This document shows positions 26,511 through 34,652 of a stretch of DNA of 64,000 nucleotides, one piece after another. The DNA lies in contig DASXRC010000228.1 of assembly GCA_036506795.1 (NCBI GenBank), positions 62,001-126,000 of the forward strand, given 5' to 3'. The translations under genes were made by a program, and so were the position numbers. Source of the DNA: DASXRC01 sp036506795 (lineage in GTDB: Bacteria > Actinomycetota > Actinomycetes > Mycobacteriales > Micromonosporaceae). Numbering within the stretch: position 1 is the first letter of the stretch; every line of letters begins with the position of its first letter. Under the pieces are notes generated by a model. It made no database searches, was not told where the DNA came from, and worked only from the letters and a program-made list of their open reading frames with translations.

Positions 26511-27688
26511 CTCTTCCCTCGCCGGGCCAGCATGGACCTGAGACCGCGCGGGGTGGCCACGTCCGTGCCGATCCGGGTGCCGGCCAGCTCTCGAATCGCC
26601 GCGCTCACCGGGTGAGTGGGGTTGTCTAGCACCATCGGTATGCCGCGGTTGAGCGAAACGGACACGTCGCGACTGGCCGGGATGCTCGCGGTCAGCGGCA
26701 TGCGGAGCACGCGCTCCATGTCGGCCGGGGTGAGCCCGAGGCGCGAGTCCGAACGGTTGAGGACGATGAGCCGACTCTCCTTGCGGTAGTCGAGCACGTC
26801 GAACGTGTCGAGCAGCACGCGCATGTTCTTCATCGAGGTGACGGTCGGGCTGGCGACGAGCAGGTACTGGTGGGAGGAGTCGAGGGCGGCCACCACGTGG
26901 TCGTTGAACACCGGCGGGCTGTCCACGACCACGTAGTCGTAGATGCTGCGCGCGAGGTAGAGGATCTCGGTGACCAGGTCGCGGCTGATCTGCTCGGCCA
27001 CCGTGGGCATAACCGGCGCGAGCAGCACGTCCACGCCGGGGCAGTACGGCGTCACCATCGTTCGCAGGCCGGTTTCGTCGATCCGGTCGGCGACCGGCAC
27101 GGCGTCCGCGATCGTCCGCTCGGGGTTGAGCTGGAGGCTGATCGCGACGTCACCGAGCGTGAGATCCAGGTCGATCAGGCAGATCCGCTTGCTGCCGCCG
27201 GCGGCGAGGGCGATCGCGAGGTTCGTGGCGAGCACCGTCTTGCCGCAGCCGCCCTTCGCGGCGTACACGGTCACGACCTTGCCGTCCTTCAGGCTCGCTT
27301 GGTCGCCCGAGCCGTGCCGGCCGTGGCCACCCTGCAGCCGCCGGGAAAGGTCCTGGGAACGCGCGCACGCGGCCAGGATGCTCGTCGGATCGTTGACGTC
27401 GGCGACCTCCCGCACACCGGACCGGATGGCCTCGCCGAGCACGCCCACGTCGAGCTGATGCCGGAGCAGGACGACGCCGAGCGTCGGCCGCGCCAACCGC
27501 TGCCGGGCCGCCATGCTGACCGCCTCGGGCACCGGCGTGTTCGGGCCGAACAGCACGAGCTGTTCGTCGGGATCCTCGTCGAGGAGGGCGTAGACCTCGT
27601 TGAGGCTGCCCGCGGTGCGCACGTCGCCGCCGACCAGCATGGCGAAGTGCTGCGCGACCTGCCGCGAGGGCTCGTAGAGGATCGTCAT
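26507..27688 (-). CDS. tadZ: Tad pilus localisation protein TadZ/CpaE
   Basis: 393-residue MinD/ParA-type ATPase with an N-terminal receiver-like domain (1-110) that lacks a clear phospho-Asp environment. The deviant Walker A is AAKGGCGKTVLATN (about 143-156); the Walker B region is YDYVVVDSPPVF. TadZ marks the pole or site of pilus assembly. ATG 27688; translationally coupled to tadA. Confidence 0.9.
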   Translation of the reverse strand: MTILYEPSRQVAQHFAMLVGGDVRTAGSLNEVYALLDEDPDEQLVLFGPNTPVPEAVSMAARQRLARPTLGVVLLRHQLDVGVLGEAIRSGVREVADVNDPTSILAACARSQDLSRRLQGGHGRHGSGDQASLKDGKVVTVYAAKGGCGKTVLATNLAIALAAGGSKRICLIDLDLTLGDVAISLQLNPERTIADAVPVADRIDETGLRTMVTPYCPGVDVLLAPVMPTVAEQISRDLVTEILYLARSIYDYVVVDSPPVFNDHVVAALDSSHQYLLVASPTVTSMKNMRVLLDTFDVLDYRKESRLIVLNRSDSRLGLTPADMERVLRMPLTASIPASRDVSVSLNRGIPMVLDNPTHPVSAAIRELAGTRIGTDVATPRGLRSMLARRGKR

Positions 27689-27715
27689 CGCGGGCCTCCC
27701 CGTGTTCGGGTGTGC

Positions 27716-28507
27716 TCAGCCGAACGCCGACTCGGTGTCGGCGCCGGTACCTGCCTGCAGCGGGCCGGAATCCTCGGTGAGCAGCGCGAGCTGGATCGCA
27801 TCGGCCTGAGCCGCGTGGATCAGCTTCGCCGCGTCCTCCGGCGACACGGCGACGGTCACCAGCACCTCGTCCTTGCCCGGTTGGTTGGTCTTCGCCGGCG
27901 CCTGCGTCTCCAACGGCGTCGTCGTGGTGGCACCCTCGCCGTACGGGCCGACGGCGATGACCTCGACCTTCGGGAGGAGAATCGCGGCGCCGTCGAGATC
28001 GCCGGTGCCCTCGCCGATGACCATCCTCTTCCCGTCCTTCGAGGCGTGGTACTCGGCGTACACCGCGACCTCGGAGCCCGGCCGCACGTAGCCGGCCACC
28101 TGCTCGGCACTGGTGACCTTGAAGGAGACCGCGACCTTGCCTCCGCTGGGGATCACGAGCCCGCCGGTGCTGCGGGTGGACTGGCTGAACATCCCGCGCA
28201 GCAGGAGCTGCCGCGGCTGGAGGTCGGAGGTGACCACGAGCTTATCGAGCTCCGGTGGGATCTCGGTGAGCACTTCGTCCTTCGGCACGCTGCCGGCCGG
28301 CAGCCGGATGAGGTCGACGAGCTTCCGCTTCCGGATGTTCTCGCCGGTGGTGCCCGCCGGCACGCGCTGCTTCGCGACGAGCACCTCGGCGGCGGCCGCG
28401 TCGCTGACGGCGCGGTCGTCGGCCCGTTTCACATAGAACAGGACCGCGAGCGTGCCGAGCGCGGCGAGGACGGTCGCGAGGAGGATGGCGAGGATCCGAC
28501 GGGTCAT
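27716..28507 (-). CDS. cpaB: Flp pilus assembly protein CpaB/RcpC
   Basis: 263 residues: one N-terminal membrane anchor (5-25), then an extracellular SAF-like domain with VLVAKQRVPAGTTGENI and LPAGSVPKDEVL, typical of CpaB/RcpC, and a C-terminal CpaB domain. In Gram-negative bacteria CpaB aids secretin assembly; Gram-positive Tad loci lack a secretin, so here it may bind the pilin or cell wall. ATG 28507. Confidence 0.85.
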   Translation of the reverse strand: MTRRILAILLATVLAALGTLAVLFYVKRADDRAVSDAAAAEVLVAKQRVPAGTTGENIRKRKLVDLIRLPAGSVPKDEVLTEIPPELDKLVVTSDLQPRQLLLRGMFSQSTRSTGGLVIPSGGKVAVSFKVTSAEQVAGYVRPGSEVAVYAEYHASKDGKRMVIGEGTGDLDGAAILLPKVEVIAVGPYGEGATTTTPLETQAPAKTNQPGKDEVLVTVAVSPEDAAKLIHAAQADAIQLALLTEDSGPLQAGTGADTESAFG

Positions 28508-28518
28508 GAGCTCTGGTC

Positions 28519-29670
28519 CTATCCGATGGTCTTGAGGTAGATGGCGCCGTAGTGCGGGTCGCCCAGCGTGCCGATGCCGGTGGGCAGCACCCCGGTGGTG
28601 AAGTAGCCGAAGACACAGAACTGGTCGCCGGTGCCGGAGCACGTAGCGGCACCACTGAGCGCGGACGGCTGATCGGACAGCGGGCCGCCGACCCATGCCC
28701 CGAGGTGGGCCCACCCCGTGATGACGAACCGGGCGATGCCGGCGACTCGATATCGATTGGGGTGCCCCGGGTCGTTTGCCCCGTCGATGACCGCCACCGA
28801 CACCGGCCGCTTATCGGTGTACGCGTTCACGAGGTCGGTATCACAATCCGACGGAGTGGCCGCGTCGGACCTGCCCAGGAACCAGTCCGGCGCCTCTACG
28901 GTTCGCTCGCAGGAGCCGCCGAGGCTCTGCAGCCAGCCGAATCCGTCCGGCAGGCCACCGCAGTCAGGCGAGGGATCGTCCGGCGCGTGCCAGTGGAGGA
29001 TGACCTCGCGGCTCGGGTCGGCGCCGCCATACGAGGTGGACGTGGGCCGCGGTTGGTACACGGTGCCGTTGCTGGTCGCGGTCTCCCAGTAGCAGCGGGA
29101 GATCGCCATCGCCGGCTCGACGTCTGCTACTCCGGCAGGGCCCCAGCTCACCCGCGAGCACGCCCGAATGCTCGCGCCGGTGTAGCCGGTGATCGTCCCG
29201 GCGAACGCGGGCGGCAACGCGGTGGCGCCACCCGCCAGCTCGGTGGTCGTTCGCACCTCGACATACGGGGCGCCGGCGGGGACGGAGGGCGGCAGCGGCA
29301 AGCAGTCCGTCAGGTTGCCCACCCCGGGCGCGCAATCGCCCAATGGCAATCCGTGCCCACAGACCTCCGCGTCCGCGAATCCGTCCGGCGAGTTCACGTC
29401 GGCATACCCGGCCTCGGCCAGGATGCCCATGTCCGACTGCGTGCAGTCGGCCGGCCTCTGCGCACACACGGCCGCCACTGCCGTAGCGCCGGCGTCGGCA
29501 CCGCTCTGCAGCTGTTCCCGCTCGGCATAGAGCAGCCCGACGTCGACGACCAGCGCGCCCATGCCGGTCAGGACGCCGCCGGCCAGCAACACCGAGACCA
29601 ACGCCACGACCGCGCCGCGGTCGCGGCGCGGTTGCCGGTCTCCGGCGCGTCGGCGCGTCAGGCCCGACAC
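28519..29670 (-). CDS. TadG-like pilus-associated protein
   Basis: 383-residue protein with a class III signal/anchor at 20-45 (RGAVVALVSVLLAGGVLTGM) followed by GALVVDVGLLYAEREQLQSGADAGATAVA, the TadG-like (Tad_N/DUF2134) signature. The extracellular part is rich in Cys (at least ten), suggesting disulfides. GTG 29670 overlaps the tadE stop by 13 bases. Probably a minor pilus tip or wall component. Confidence 0.82.
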   Translation of the reverse strand: MSGLTRRRAGDRQPRRDRGAVVALVSVLLAGGVLTGMGALVVDVGLLYAEREQLQSGADAGATAVAAVCAQRPADCTQSDMGILAEAGYADVNSPDGFADAEVCGHGLPLGDCAPGVGNLTDCLPLPPSVPAGAPYVEVRTTTELAGGATALPPAFAGTITGYTGASIRACSRVSWGPAGVADVEPAMAISRCYWETATSNGTVYQPRPTSTSYGGADPSREVILHWHAPDDPSPDCGGLPDGFGWLQSLGGSCERTVEAPDWFLGRSDAATPSDCDTDLVNAYTDKRPVSVAVIDGANDPGHPNRYRVAGIARFVITGWAHLGAWVGGPLSDQPSALSGAATCSGTGDQFCVFGYFTTGVLPTGIGTLGDPHYGAIYLKTIG

Positions 29671-30071
29671 GGCATGACTCCCGTGGCGCTGAGCGAGACC
29701 GGTCCGCCGAAACCGTTGCCGAACGCCCCGGCGAGCGCACCGACCGGGGTGATGAAGCTGAAGTCGTAGTCGACGACGACCGTCGCGTCATCCCCCGGCG
29801 GCGGGTTGCTCGCGCAGCCGTCGGAGCCATCGACCGTGTACCCGGTCATGCCGCCCAGCACGGCGGTGACTCGGTCGCCGGCGCTCTCGTTCAGCGAAAG
29901 GGCCCGGGCCCCCTCCCGGGCCGCTTCGCTGATCTTGATTTGTGCGTTGAGCATCCGGCCGAAGTCGATGATCCCGAACATGAGGAGCAGCAACAGCGGG
30001 AACACGAGGGCAGCCTCCACCACCGCCGCACCCCGGTCCGGCGCGCGGCCAGTCCGTTCCCGCCGTCGCAT
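29658..30071 (-). CDS. tadE: TadE-like minor pseudopilin
   Basis: 137 residues with a short basic N-terminus and the prepilin-type motif RGAAVVEAALVFPLLLLLMF, whose Gly-Ala cleavage site and Glu at +5 or so are typical of TadE/TadF. FGRMLNAQIKISEAAREGAR is the usual TadE continuation. Two cysteines near the end. ATG 30071; 44 bp after the flp stop. Confidence 0.88.
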   Translation of the reverse strand: MRRRERTGRAPDRGAAVVEAALVFPLLLLLMFGIIDFGRMLNAQIKISEAAREGARALSLNESAGDRVTAVLGGMTGYTVDGSDGCASNPPPGDDATVVVDYDFSFITPVGALAGAFGNGFGGPVSLSATGVMPCRA

Positions 30072-30115
30072 CGCCGTCCCTCAAGCCCTGTCGGAATGGG
30101 CGCAGCGCCTGCCTG

Positions 30116-30319
30116 TCAGCAAGCAGCGCTCGTGCCGTTGGACACCTCGGCACACGTGTCGTTGAACTGGCCGGACACGATGACCCCAAGGCCCCACACG
30201 AGCGCCGCGACGGCGGCCGCGATGCCGACGACGAGCAGCGCGTACTCGACGGAGCTCGCGCCGCGGTCCCGGGTGGCCCACAGGGCCTTGGCCTTGCAGT
30301 ACAGACTGATCATGAGCAT
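30116..30319 (-). CDS. flp: Flp-type major pilin
   Basis: 67-residue prepilin. A short N-terminus is cut after Gly in RG/ASSVEYALLVVGIAAAV, giving a mature pilin with Glu-Tyr at +5/+6, the Flp hallmark. The hydrophobic helix is followed by a short soluble tail with two Cys (NDTCAEVSNGTSAAC) that could form a disulfide. ATG 30319 lies about 11 nt after a G-rich run; ATG 30313 is an alternative. It is the first gene of the Tad operon, preceded by a 306-bp leader region. Confidence 0.9.
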   Translation of the reverse strand: MLMISLYCKAKALWATRDRGASSVEYALLVVGIAAAVAALVWGLGVIVSGQFNDTCAEVSNGTSAAC

Positions 30320-30625
30320 GGGCGGTTGCACCCCCCTGTCGACGGCCCGCGTGCCACGGCACCGCACTGTTTGAGACGGCCGGATGGCCGTCGGGGGAGA
30401 GCCTGCCGAGCCGGACCTTGCTGCAACAGTCAGGCGACCGGCCACACGCCTCCTCCGGATGGAGGAGTACGTGTCACCGTTGTGACTTGCGAACGTCACG
30501 GTGCTCAGATGATCGGCCGATGCCATTCACGGACGAAGATGGGCAGGTTGGGCAGGCCACTATGACCGGGCCGTGATCCTCGTGTACTCACCGTGATGTG
30601 TCGGATCACTGACTTGGTAAGGTTG
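30320..30625 (-). promoter_or_regulatory. flp upstream region with twin GGAT-loop hairpins and operator-like repeats
   Basis: 306 bp without a gene between flp and the prepilin peptidase. Two perfect hairpins have 7-bp stems and the same loop (GGAT on +, ATCC in flp mRNA): 30375-30392 and 30450-30467. Just upstream lie nested inverted repeats: GTCAC 30473-30477 with GTGAC 30482-30486, and CACCG 30475-30479 with CGGTG 30499-30503. These may be a regulator-binding site and leader RNA structure. No clear -10/-35 could be assigned. Confidence 0.45.
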
Positions 30626-31387
30626 TCACCCTGGCAGCAGCCGCGCCACGACGACGGCGAGCAGCGCGCCGGCCAGCAGCGCCGGACCGAGCGGCAGGTC
30701 GGTTCGGCGGCCGGCCCGGCCGGCGAGCAGTAGCACGAGCGCGACCGGGCCGTTGATGAGATGCGGCAACAGCAGCCCCGACAGGACGGCGGGCCAACCG
30801 AGCCAGCCGAGCATGAGGCCGAGCACGCCGGCCAGCTTGACGTCGCCGAAGCCGAGATTCGACCCGGGCAGCAGGGCCAACACGAGGTAGGCCGCGGCCG
30901 AGACCACGGCTGCGACTCCGGCTCGTGCCAAGGTGTCCGTCGTTCCGTCCACGATGGACAACCCGACCAGCCACCCACCCCCCGCGAGGAAGGCGGCGCC
31001 GACCATCGGGTCGGGCAGCCGGAGGCATGCCACGTCGATGAACCCAAGCACCACACCGAACGCGGCCACCGCGAGAAAGCCGGGCAACGCCGCCGAGCCG
31101 GCCAGCGCCCAGGCCAGGGTGCCGAACGACACCGCCCCGATCGGCACGGTCAGCCAGAGCGGCGGTCCGAGCCGGCGGCCACACCCGCGACAGCGCGCGG
31201 TTGGGCGTACCCACCCCGAAAGGCCCGTTCGCAACGGACGCCCGCAATGCTCGCAGGCCGACCTCGACGGCGTTCCGTACTCCACCGAGAGCCGGTAGGC
31301 GACCGCCGGGGTGACCGCGCCGACCGCCGCACCGAGCGCGGCACACCCCACGACCAGCACGAGAGCGCATGCTAGCGGCGCGCGCAT
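30626..31387 (-). CDS. A24-family prepilin peptidase
   Basis: 253-residue polytopic membrane aspartyl protease that processes Flp, TadE and TadG. Catalytic aspartates are in GFIDVACLRLPD and GFGDVKLAG. An N-terminal zinc-type region has two CxxC pairs (CEHCGRPLR, CRGCGRRLG), as in type IV prepilin peptidases with the methylase domain, though that domain is short here. ATG 31387. It faces the same way as flp, 306 bp upstream of it. Confidence 0.9.
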   Translation of the reverse strand: MRAPLACALVLVVGCAALGAAVGAVTPAVAYRLSVEYGTPSRSACEHCGRPLRTGLSGWVRPTARCRGCGRRLGPPLWLTVPIGAVSFGTLAWALAGSAALPGFLAVAAFGVVLGFIDVACLRLPDPMVGAAFLAGGGWLVGLSIVDGTTDTLARAGVAAVVSAAAYLVLALLPGSNLGFGDVKLAGVLGLMLGWLGWPAVLSGLLLPHLINGPVALVLLLAGRAGRRTDLPLGPALLAGALLAVVVARLLPG

Positions 31388-31569
31388 CGGAGCGCCGACG
31401 TCGCGTCGGCGTGAATGCCATTTTCTCCGGACGGTTCCGGCGAAGCGGACGTCTCTCGGGGCCTCGGCGCACTCGGAGAGTCGAGCCCATGGCGGGTCAC
31501 GCTACGGTGACCACAGCAGCGCGGTCGCCGTCGAGCGGCCAGCGTCGCACCCCGAGCTGGAGGTCATGG

Positions 31570-32277
31570 ATGTCGAACTACGGGCCGCCGGGCGGGCCGT
31601 ACCCGGACCGACCGCAGGAGCCGTGGCCGGGACGGCAGCCGCCGGAGCAGCCCGGCGGTTATGGCCAGCAGCCGGGGTACGGCCAGCAGCCCGTCCACGG
31701 CGACCAGCCGACGTACGGCCAGCAGGGGCACGCGCGGATATACGGCCCGACCGGCTACGACCAGGGGTACGAGCGGACCGAGTACCGCGACTACCAGACT
31801 GGGTGGGTCGAGCCCGGGCCGCCCAAGAAGAGCCGGACGACCGCATTGATCATCGCGGTGGTGGCGGTTCTCGTGCTGCTGGTCTGTGGGGGCGGTGGCC
31901 TGGCGCTGTGGCTCGTCGGGCGCGACCAGGCCGAGCCGGCGGCGCAGGACTCGCCGGCAGCCGCGACCGGGCCGAGCGCCTCCGGCAGCGCCCAGCCGAC
32001 GCGCGCCGAGAGCGCCCCGCCGGCACCGGCGAACTCGACCGACGCCCGGTTCGCCACGAAGGGCCAATGCCTGGCCAACGATGGCACCGAGAAGGCCCCC
32101 GAGATGCGAATCATCAAGTGCGCGGCGGGCAGCTACGAGGTGCTGGCCCGGTTCGACGGGACGACCGACTGGAAGAACAAGTGCGGCGGCGGGAAGGTCC
32201 CCGGCTACCAGTACTACTACTTCTACGACAGCGAGCTGAACACGCTGGACTTCGTGCTCTGCCTGAAGAAGCGATGA
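31570..32277 (+). CDS. LppU/SCO3897-like membrane protein
   Basis: 235 residues: a Pro/Gly/Gln/Tyr-rich cytoplasmic N-terminus with GYGQQP-type repeats (1-90), one transmembrane helix (TALIIAVVAVLVLLVCGGGG, about 98-118), an Ala/Pro/Ser linker and an extracellular domain of ~85 residues with four Cys (GQCLANDG, IIKCAAGSYEVL, NKCGGGK, FVLCLKK) resembling the LppU/SCO3897 family. Role unknown. ATG 31570 follows GGAGG. A divergent gap of 182 bp separates it from the prepilin peptidase. Confidence 0.72.
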   Translation: MSNYGPPGGPYPDRPQEPWPGRQPPEQPGGYGQQPGYGQQPVHGDQPTYGQQGHARIYGPTGYDQGYERTEYRDYQTGWVEPGPPKKSRTTALIIAVVAVLVLLVCGGGGLALWLVGRDQAEPAAQDSPAAATGPSASGSAQPTRAESAPPAPANSTDARFATKGQCLANDGTEKAPEMRIIKCAAGSYEVLARFDGTTDWKNKCGGGKVPGYQYYYFYDSELNTLDFVLCLKKR

Positions 32278-32337
32278 GCGACACGCCGATAGCCGCTTCT
32301 ACCCGGTTCTAGGGTGAGCGCTAGATAGCCCGATACG

Positions 32338-33573
32338 GTGCGAGACGTGGATCCGGTCCGCAACCCGTACGCCCCGGGCGCCGGCCAGCGCCCGCCGGAG
32401 CTCGCCGGCCGCGACCGCGAGCTGGAGGTCTTCGACGTCGTGCTGGAGCGGGTCGCCCGGGCCCGCCCCGAACGCAGCCTCGTGCTCACCGGCCTGCGCG
32501 GAGTAGGCAAGACTGTCCTGCTCAACACGCTCCGCTCGCAGGCCATCGGCCGGCTCTGGGGCACGGGCAAGATCGAGGGTCGCCCGGACCAGTCGCTGCG
32601 CCGCCCGGTGGCCGCGGCCCTGCACATGGCGGTACGCGAGCTGGCGCCGCGCCATCGCGCACCGCACCGGATCGATGAGTTCCTCGCGGTGCTCAAGGCG
32701 TTCGCGCTGCGCGCCAACCCGCCCAACGCCAAGCTCCGGGACCGCTGGCAGCCGGGCATCGACCTGCCGGCGGCTAGCGGGCGCGCCGACTCCGGCGACA
32801 TCGAGATCGACCTGGTAGAGCTGTTCGCGGATGCCGCCACCGTGGCGACCGACGTCGGCACCGGCGTCGCGTTGTTCATCGACGAGATGCAGGACGTCGG
32901 CCCGGACGACGTGTCGGCGCTCTGCGCCGCCTGCCACGAGCTGTCTCAGCTCGGCGCCCCACTGATCGTCGTCGGCGCCGGGCTTCCGCACCTGCCCGCC
33001 GTGCTCTCCGCCGCGAAGTCGTACTCCGAACGGCTGTTCCGCTACCAGCGCATCGACCGGCTGGATCGGATCGCCGCGGACCAGGCGCTGTGCGCGCCGG
33101 CCGAGCGGGAGGGCGTGGAGTACGAGTCGAAGGCCCTGGACCTCCTCTACGACCAGTCGGGCGGCTACCCGTACTTCGTCCAGGCGTACGGCAAGGCGAC
33201 CTGGGATCACGCCCCGCGGTCGCCGATCGCGGCCGCCGACGTCCGGGTCGCCGCGCCAGAGGCCGAGGCCGAGCTCGCCGTCGGCTTCTTCGGCTCCCGG
33301 TTCGAGCGGGCCACCCCGGCCGAGCGCGAGTACATGCGGACCATGGCGGCACTGTCCGGTGTGGATGATCAGGCGGTCGGCGCGGGACCGAGCGAGACCG
33401 ACACGGCCGTACCCACCGCGGAGATCGCGCGGGCGCTGGGTCGCCGGCCGGCGAGCCTCTCCCCGGCCCGCGACGCGCTCATCAAGAAGGGTCTGATCTA
33501 CTCCGGCGAGCGCGGGACCGTCGCCTTCACCGTGCCGCACTTCGGCCGCTATCTGCGGACCCAGCCGGCCTGA
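32338..33573 (+). CDS. AAA-type ATPase (AAA_16-like, orc1/cdc6-like)
   Basis: 411-residue predicted cytoplasmic ATPase. The N-terminus reads NPYAPGAGQRPPELAGRDRE, a common form in actinobacterial AAA_16 proteins. Walker A is GLRGVGKTVLLN (about 53-64), Walker B LFIDEMQDVG (about 179-188), sensor I in LIVVGAGLP. The C-terminus holds a winged-helix-like segment (AEIARALGRRPASLSPARDALIKKGLIY). GTG 32338 is used; GTG 32347 is also possible. TAGATA lies 10 nt upstream. No partner gene identifies its target. Confidence 0.8.
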   Translation: MRDVDPVRNPYAPGAGQRPPELAGRDRELEVFDVVLERVARARPERSLVLTGLRGVGKTVLLNTLRSQAIGRLWGTGKIEGRPDQSLRRPVAAALHMAVRELAPRHRAPHRIDEFLAVLKAFALRANPPNAKLRDRWQPGIDLPAASGRADSGDIEIDLVELFADAATVATDVGTGVALFIDEMQDVGPDDVSALCAACHELSQLGAPLIVVGAGLPHLPAVLSAAKSYSERLFRYQRIDRLDRIAADQALCAPAEREGVEYESKALDLLYDQSGGYPYFVQAYGKATWDHAPRSPIAAADVRVAAPEAEAELAVGFFGSRFERATPAEREYMRTMAALSGVDDQAVGAGPSETDTAVPTAEIARALGRRPASLSPARDALIKKGLIYSGERGTVAFTVPHFGRYLRTQPA

Positions 33574-33638
33574 GCAACCGCCGAGCAGTTTCGCCGCATC
33601 GCTGCGTCGATCTCCGCCCGGCGGGGTATGACTGGTTC

Positions 33639-34187
33639 ATGAGACCCGTACGCACGGCCGCCCACGCGATGCTCGGCGCGATCTTCATCGCCAGCGGTGC
33701 CCGGACCCTGGTCAACCCGGACCCCCTGGTGCCCAGGGCGAAGCGGGTCACCGACCGGATCGGACCGCTGCTCGAGAGGGCCGATCCTCGGCTTCCCCGA
33801 TCGCCCCGCACCCTCACTCAGATCAACGCAGCCATGCAGCTCGGCGGTGGGCTGCTCCTGGCAACCAGCCGCGCCACCCGCCCGGCCGCAACCCTCCTGG
33901 CCGGCACCGTCATCCCCACGACGATCGCGGGCCACCCGTTCTGGACGTACCACGACGCGGCCGAACGGCACAACCAGCGCGTGCAGTTCATGAAGAACCT
34001 CGGCCTGCTCGGTGGCCTGCTGCTCGCGGCGGCTGACACCCAGGGACAGCCCGGCCTGCGGTGGCGGGCCGGCCGCTTCGTCGCCGACCGACGGCGTGGC
34101 GTGCGGCGCACCGCGAGAACCGCGAGGCGCGAGGCGAGGATCGCCGTGCAAGCGGCCAGTGTAGGGCGGCGACTGCCACGCCGATAG
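33639..34187 (+). CDS. DoxX-family membrane protein
   Basis: 182 residues with the DoxX pattern: AHAMLGAIFIASGARTLVNP at the N-terminus, a central region with QINAAMQLGGGLLLATSR, and GTVIPTTIAGHPFW, then MKNLGLLGGLLLAAAD, about four membrane helices. The C-terminal 45 residues are very basic and cytoplasmic. TATGAC 6 nt before ATG 33639 suggests leaderless transcription. In mycobacteria DoxX works with a thiosulfate sulfurtransferase and superoxide dismutase, neither of which is nearby. Confidence 0.82.
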   Translation: MRPVRTAAHAMLGAIFIASGARTLVNPDPLVPRAKRVTDRIGPLLERADPRLPRSPRTLTQINAAMQLGGGLLLATSRATRPAATLLAGTVIPTTIAGHPFWTYHDAAERHNQRVQFMKNLGLLGGLLLAAADTQGQPGLRWRAGRFVADRRRGVRRTARTARREARIAVQAASVGRRLPRR

Positions 34188-34205
34188 AAACGTCGGCCGG
34201 CCGCG

Positions 34206-34652
34206 CTATGGGCAGTTCACCCACTCCTCGGTGCCGTCGTCGAAGACCTGCCGCTTCCACACCGGAAGCCGCGTCTTCACCTCGTCGACGAGCCGCGCGC
34301 ACGCGTCGAATGCCGCGGCGCGGTGCGTGGTCGAGACCGCCGCCGCCAGGGCGACGTCGCCCACCTCGAGGCGGCCGACACGGTGCGAGACCGCAACGGC
34401 GTACACCTGCGGGTCCATCGCGACCTCCTCCGCGACCTCGCGCAGCACGTCCTGGGCCGTGGAGTGGCCCTCATACTCCAGCAGCGTCACCCCGCGGCCG
34501 CCGTCGTGGTCCCGCACCACGCCCAGGAACGAGACGACGGCACCGGCGCGGCGGTCGGCCACGGCGGCCTCATGAGCGGCGACGTCGAGCGGCTCGGCGC
34601 TGACCGCGACGATCCTGACCTCAGCGCGACGGGACGTGGTCGGTGGGCTCAT
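34206..34652 (-). CDS. moaE: Molybdopterin synthase catalytic subunit
   Basis: 148 residues. VVSFLGVVRDHDGGRGVTLLEYEGH and HRVGRLEVGDVALA are MoaE signatures; the catalytic lysines are probably in EVKTRLPVWKRQ. It uses the thiocarboxylated MoaD tail to build the dithiolene. The start at 34652 overlaps the moeA stop by four bases. Confidence 0.94.
   Translation of the reverse strand: MSPPTTSRRAEVRIVAVSAEPLDVAAHEAAVADRRAGAVVSFLGVVRDHDGGRGVTLLEYEGHSTAQDVLREVAEEVAMDPQVYAVAVSHRVGRLEVGDVALAAAVSTTHRAAAFDACARLVDEVKTRLPVWKRQVFDDGTEEWVNCP

Noticed and set aside
30482..30499. CRP-like site TGTGA...TCACG upstream of flp
   Set aside because: The half-sites are 10 bp apart instead of 6, so a CRP match is not supported; kept only as an inverted repeat.
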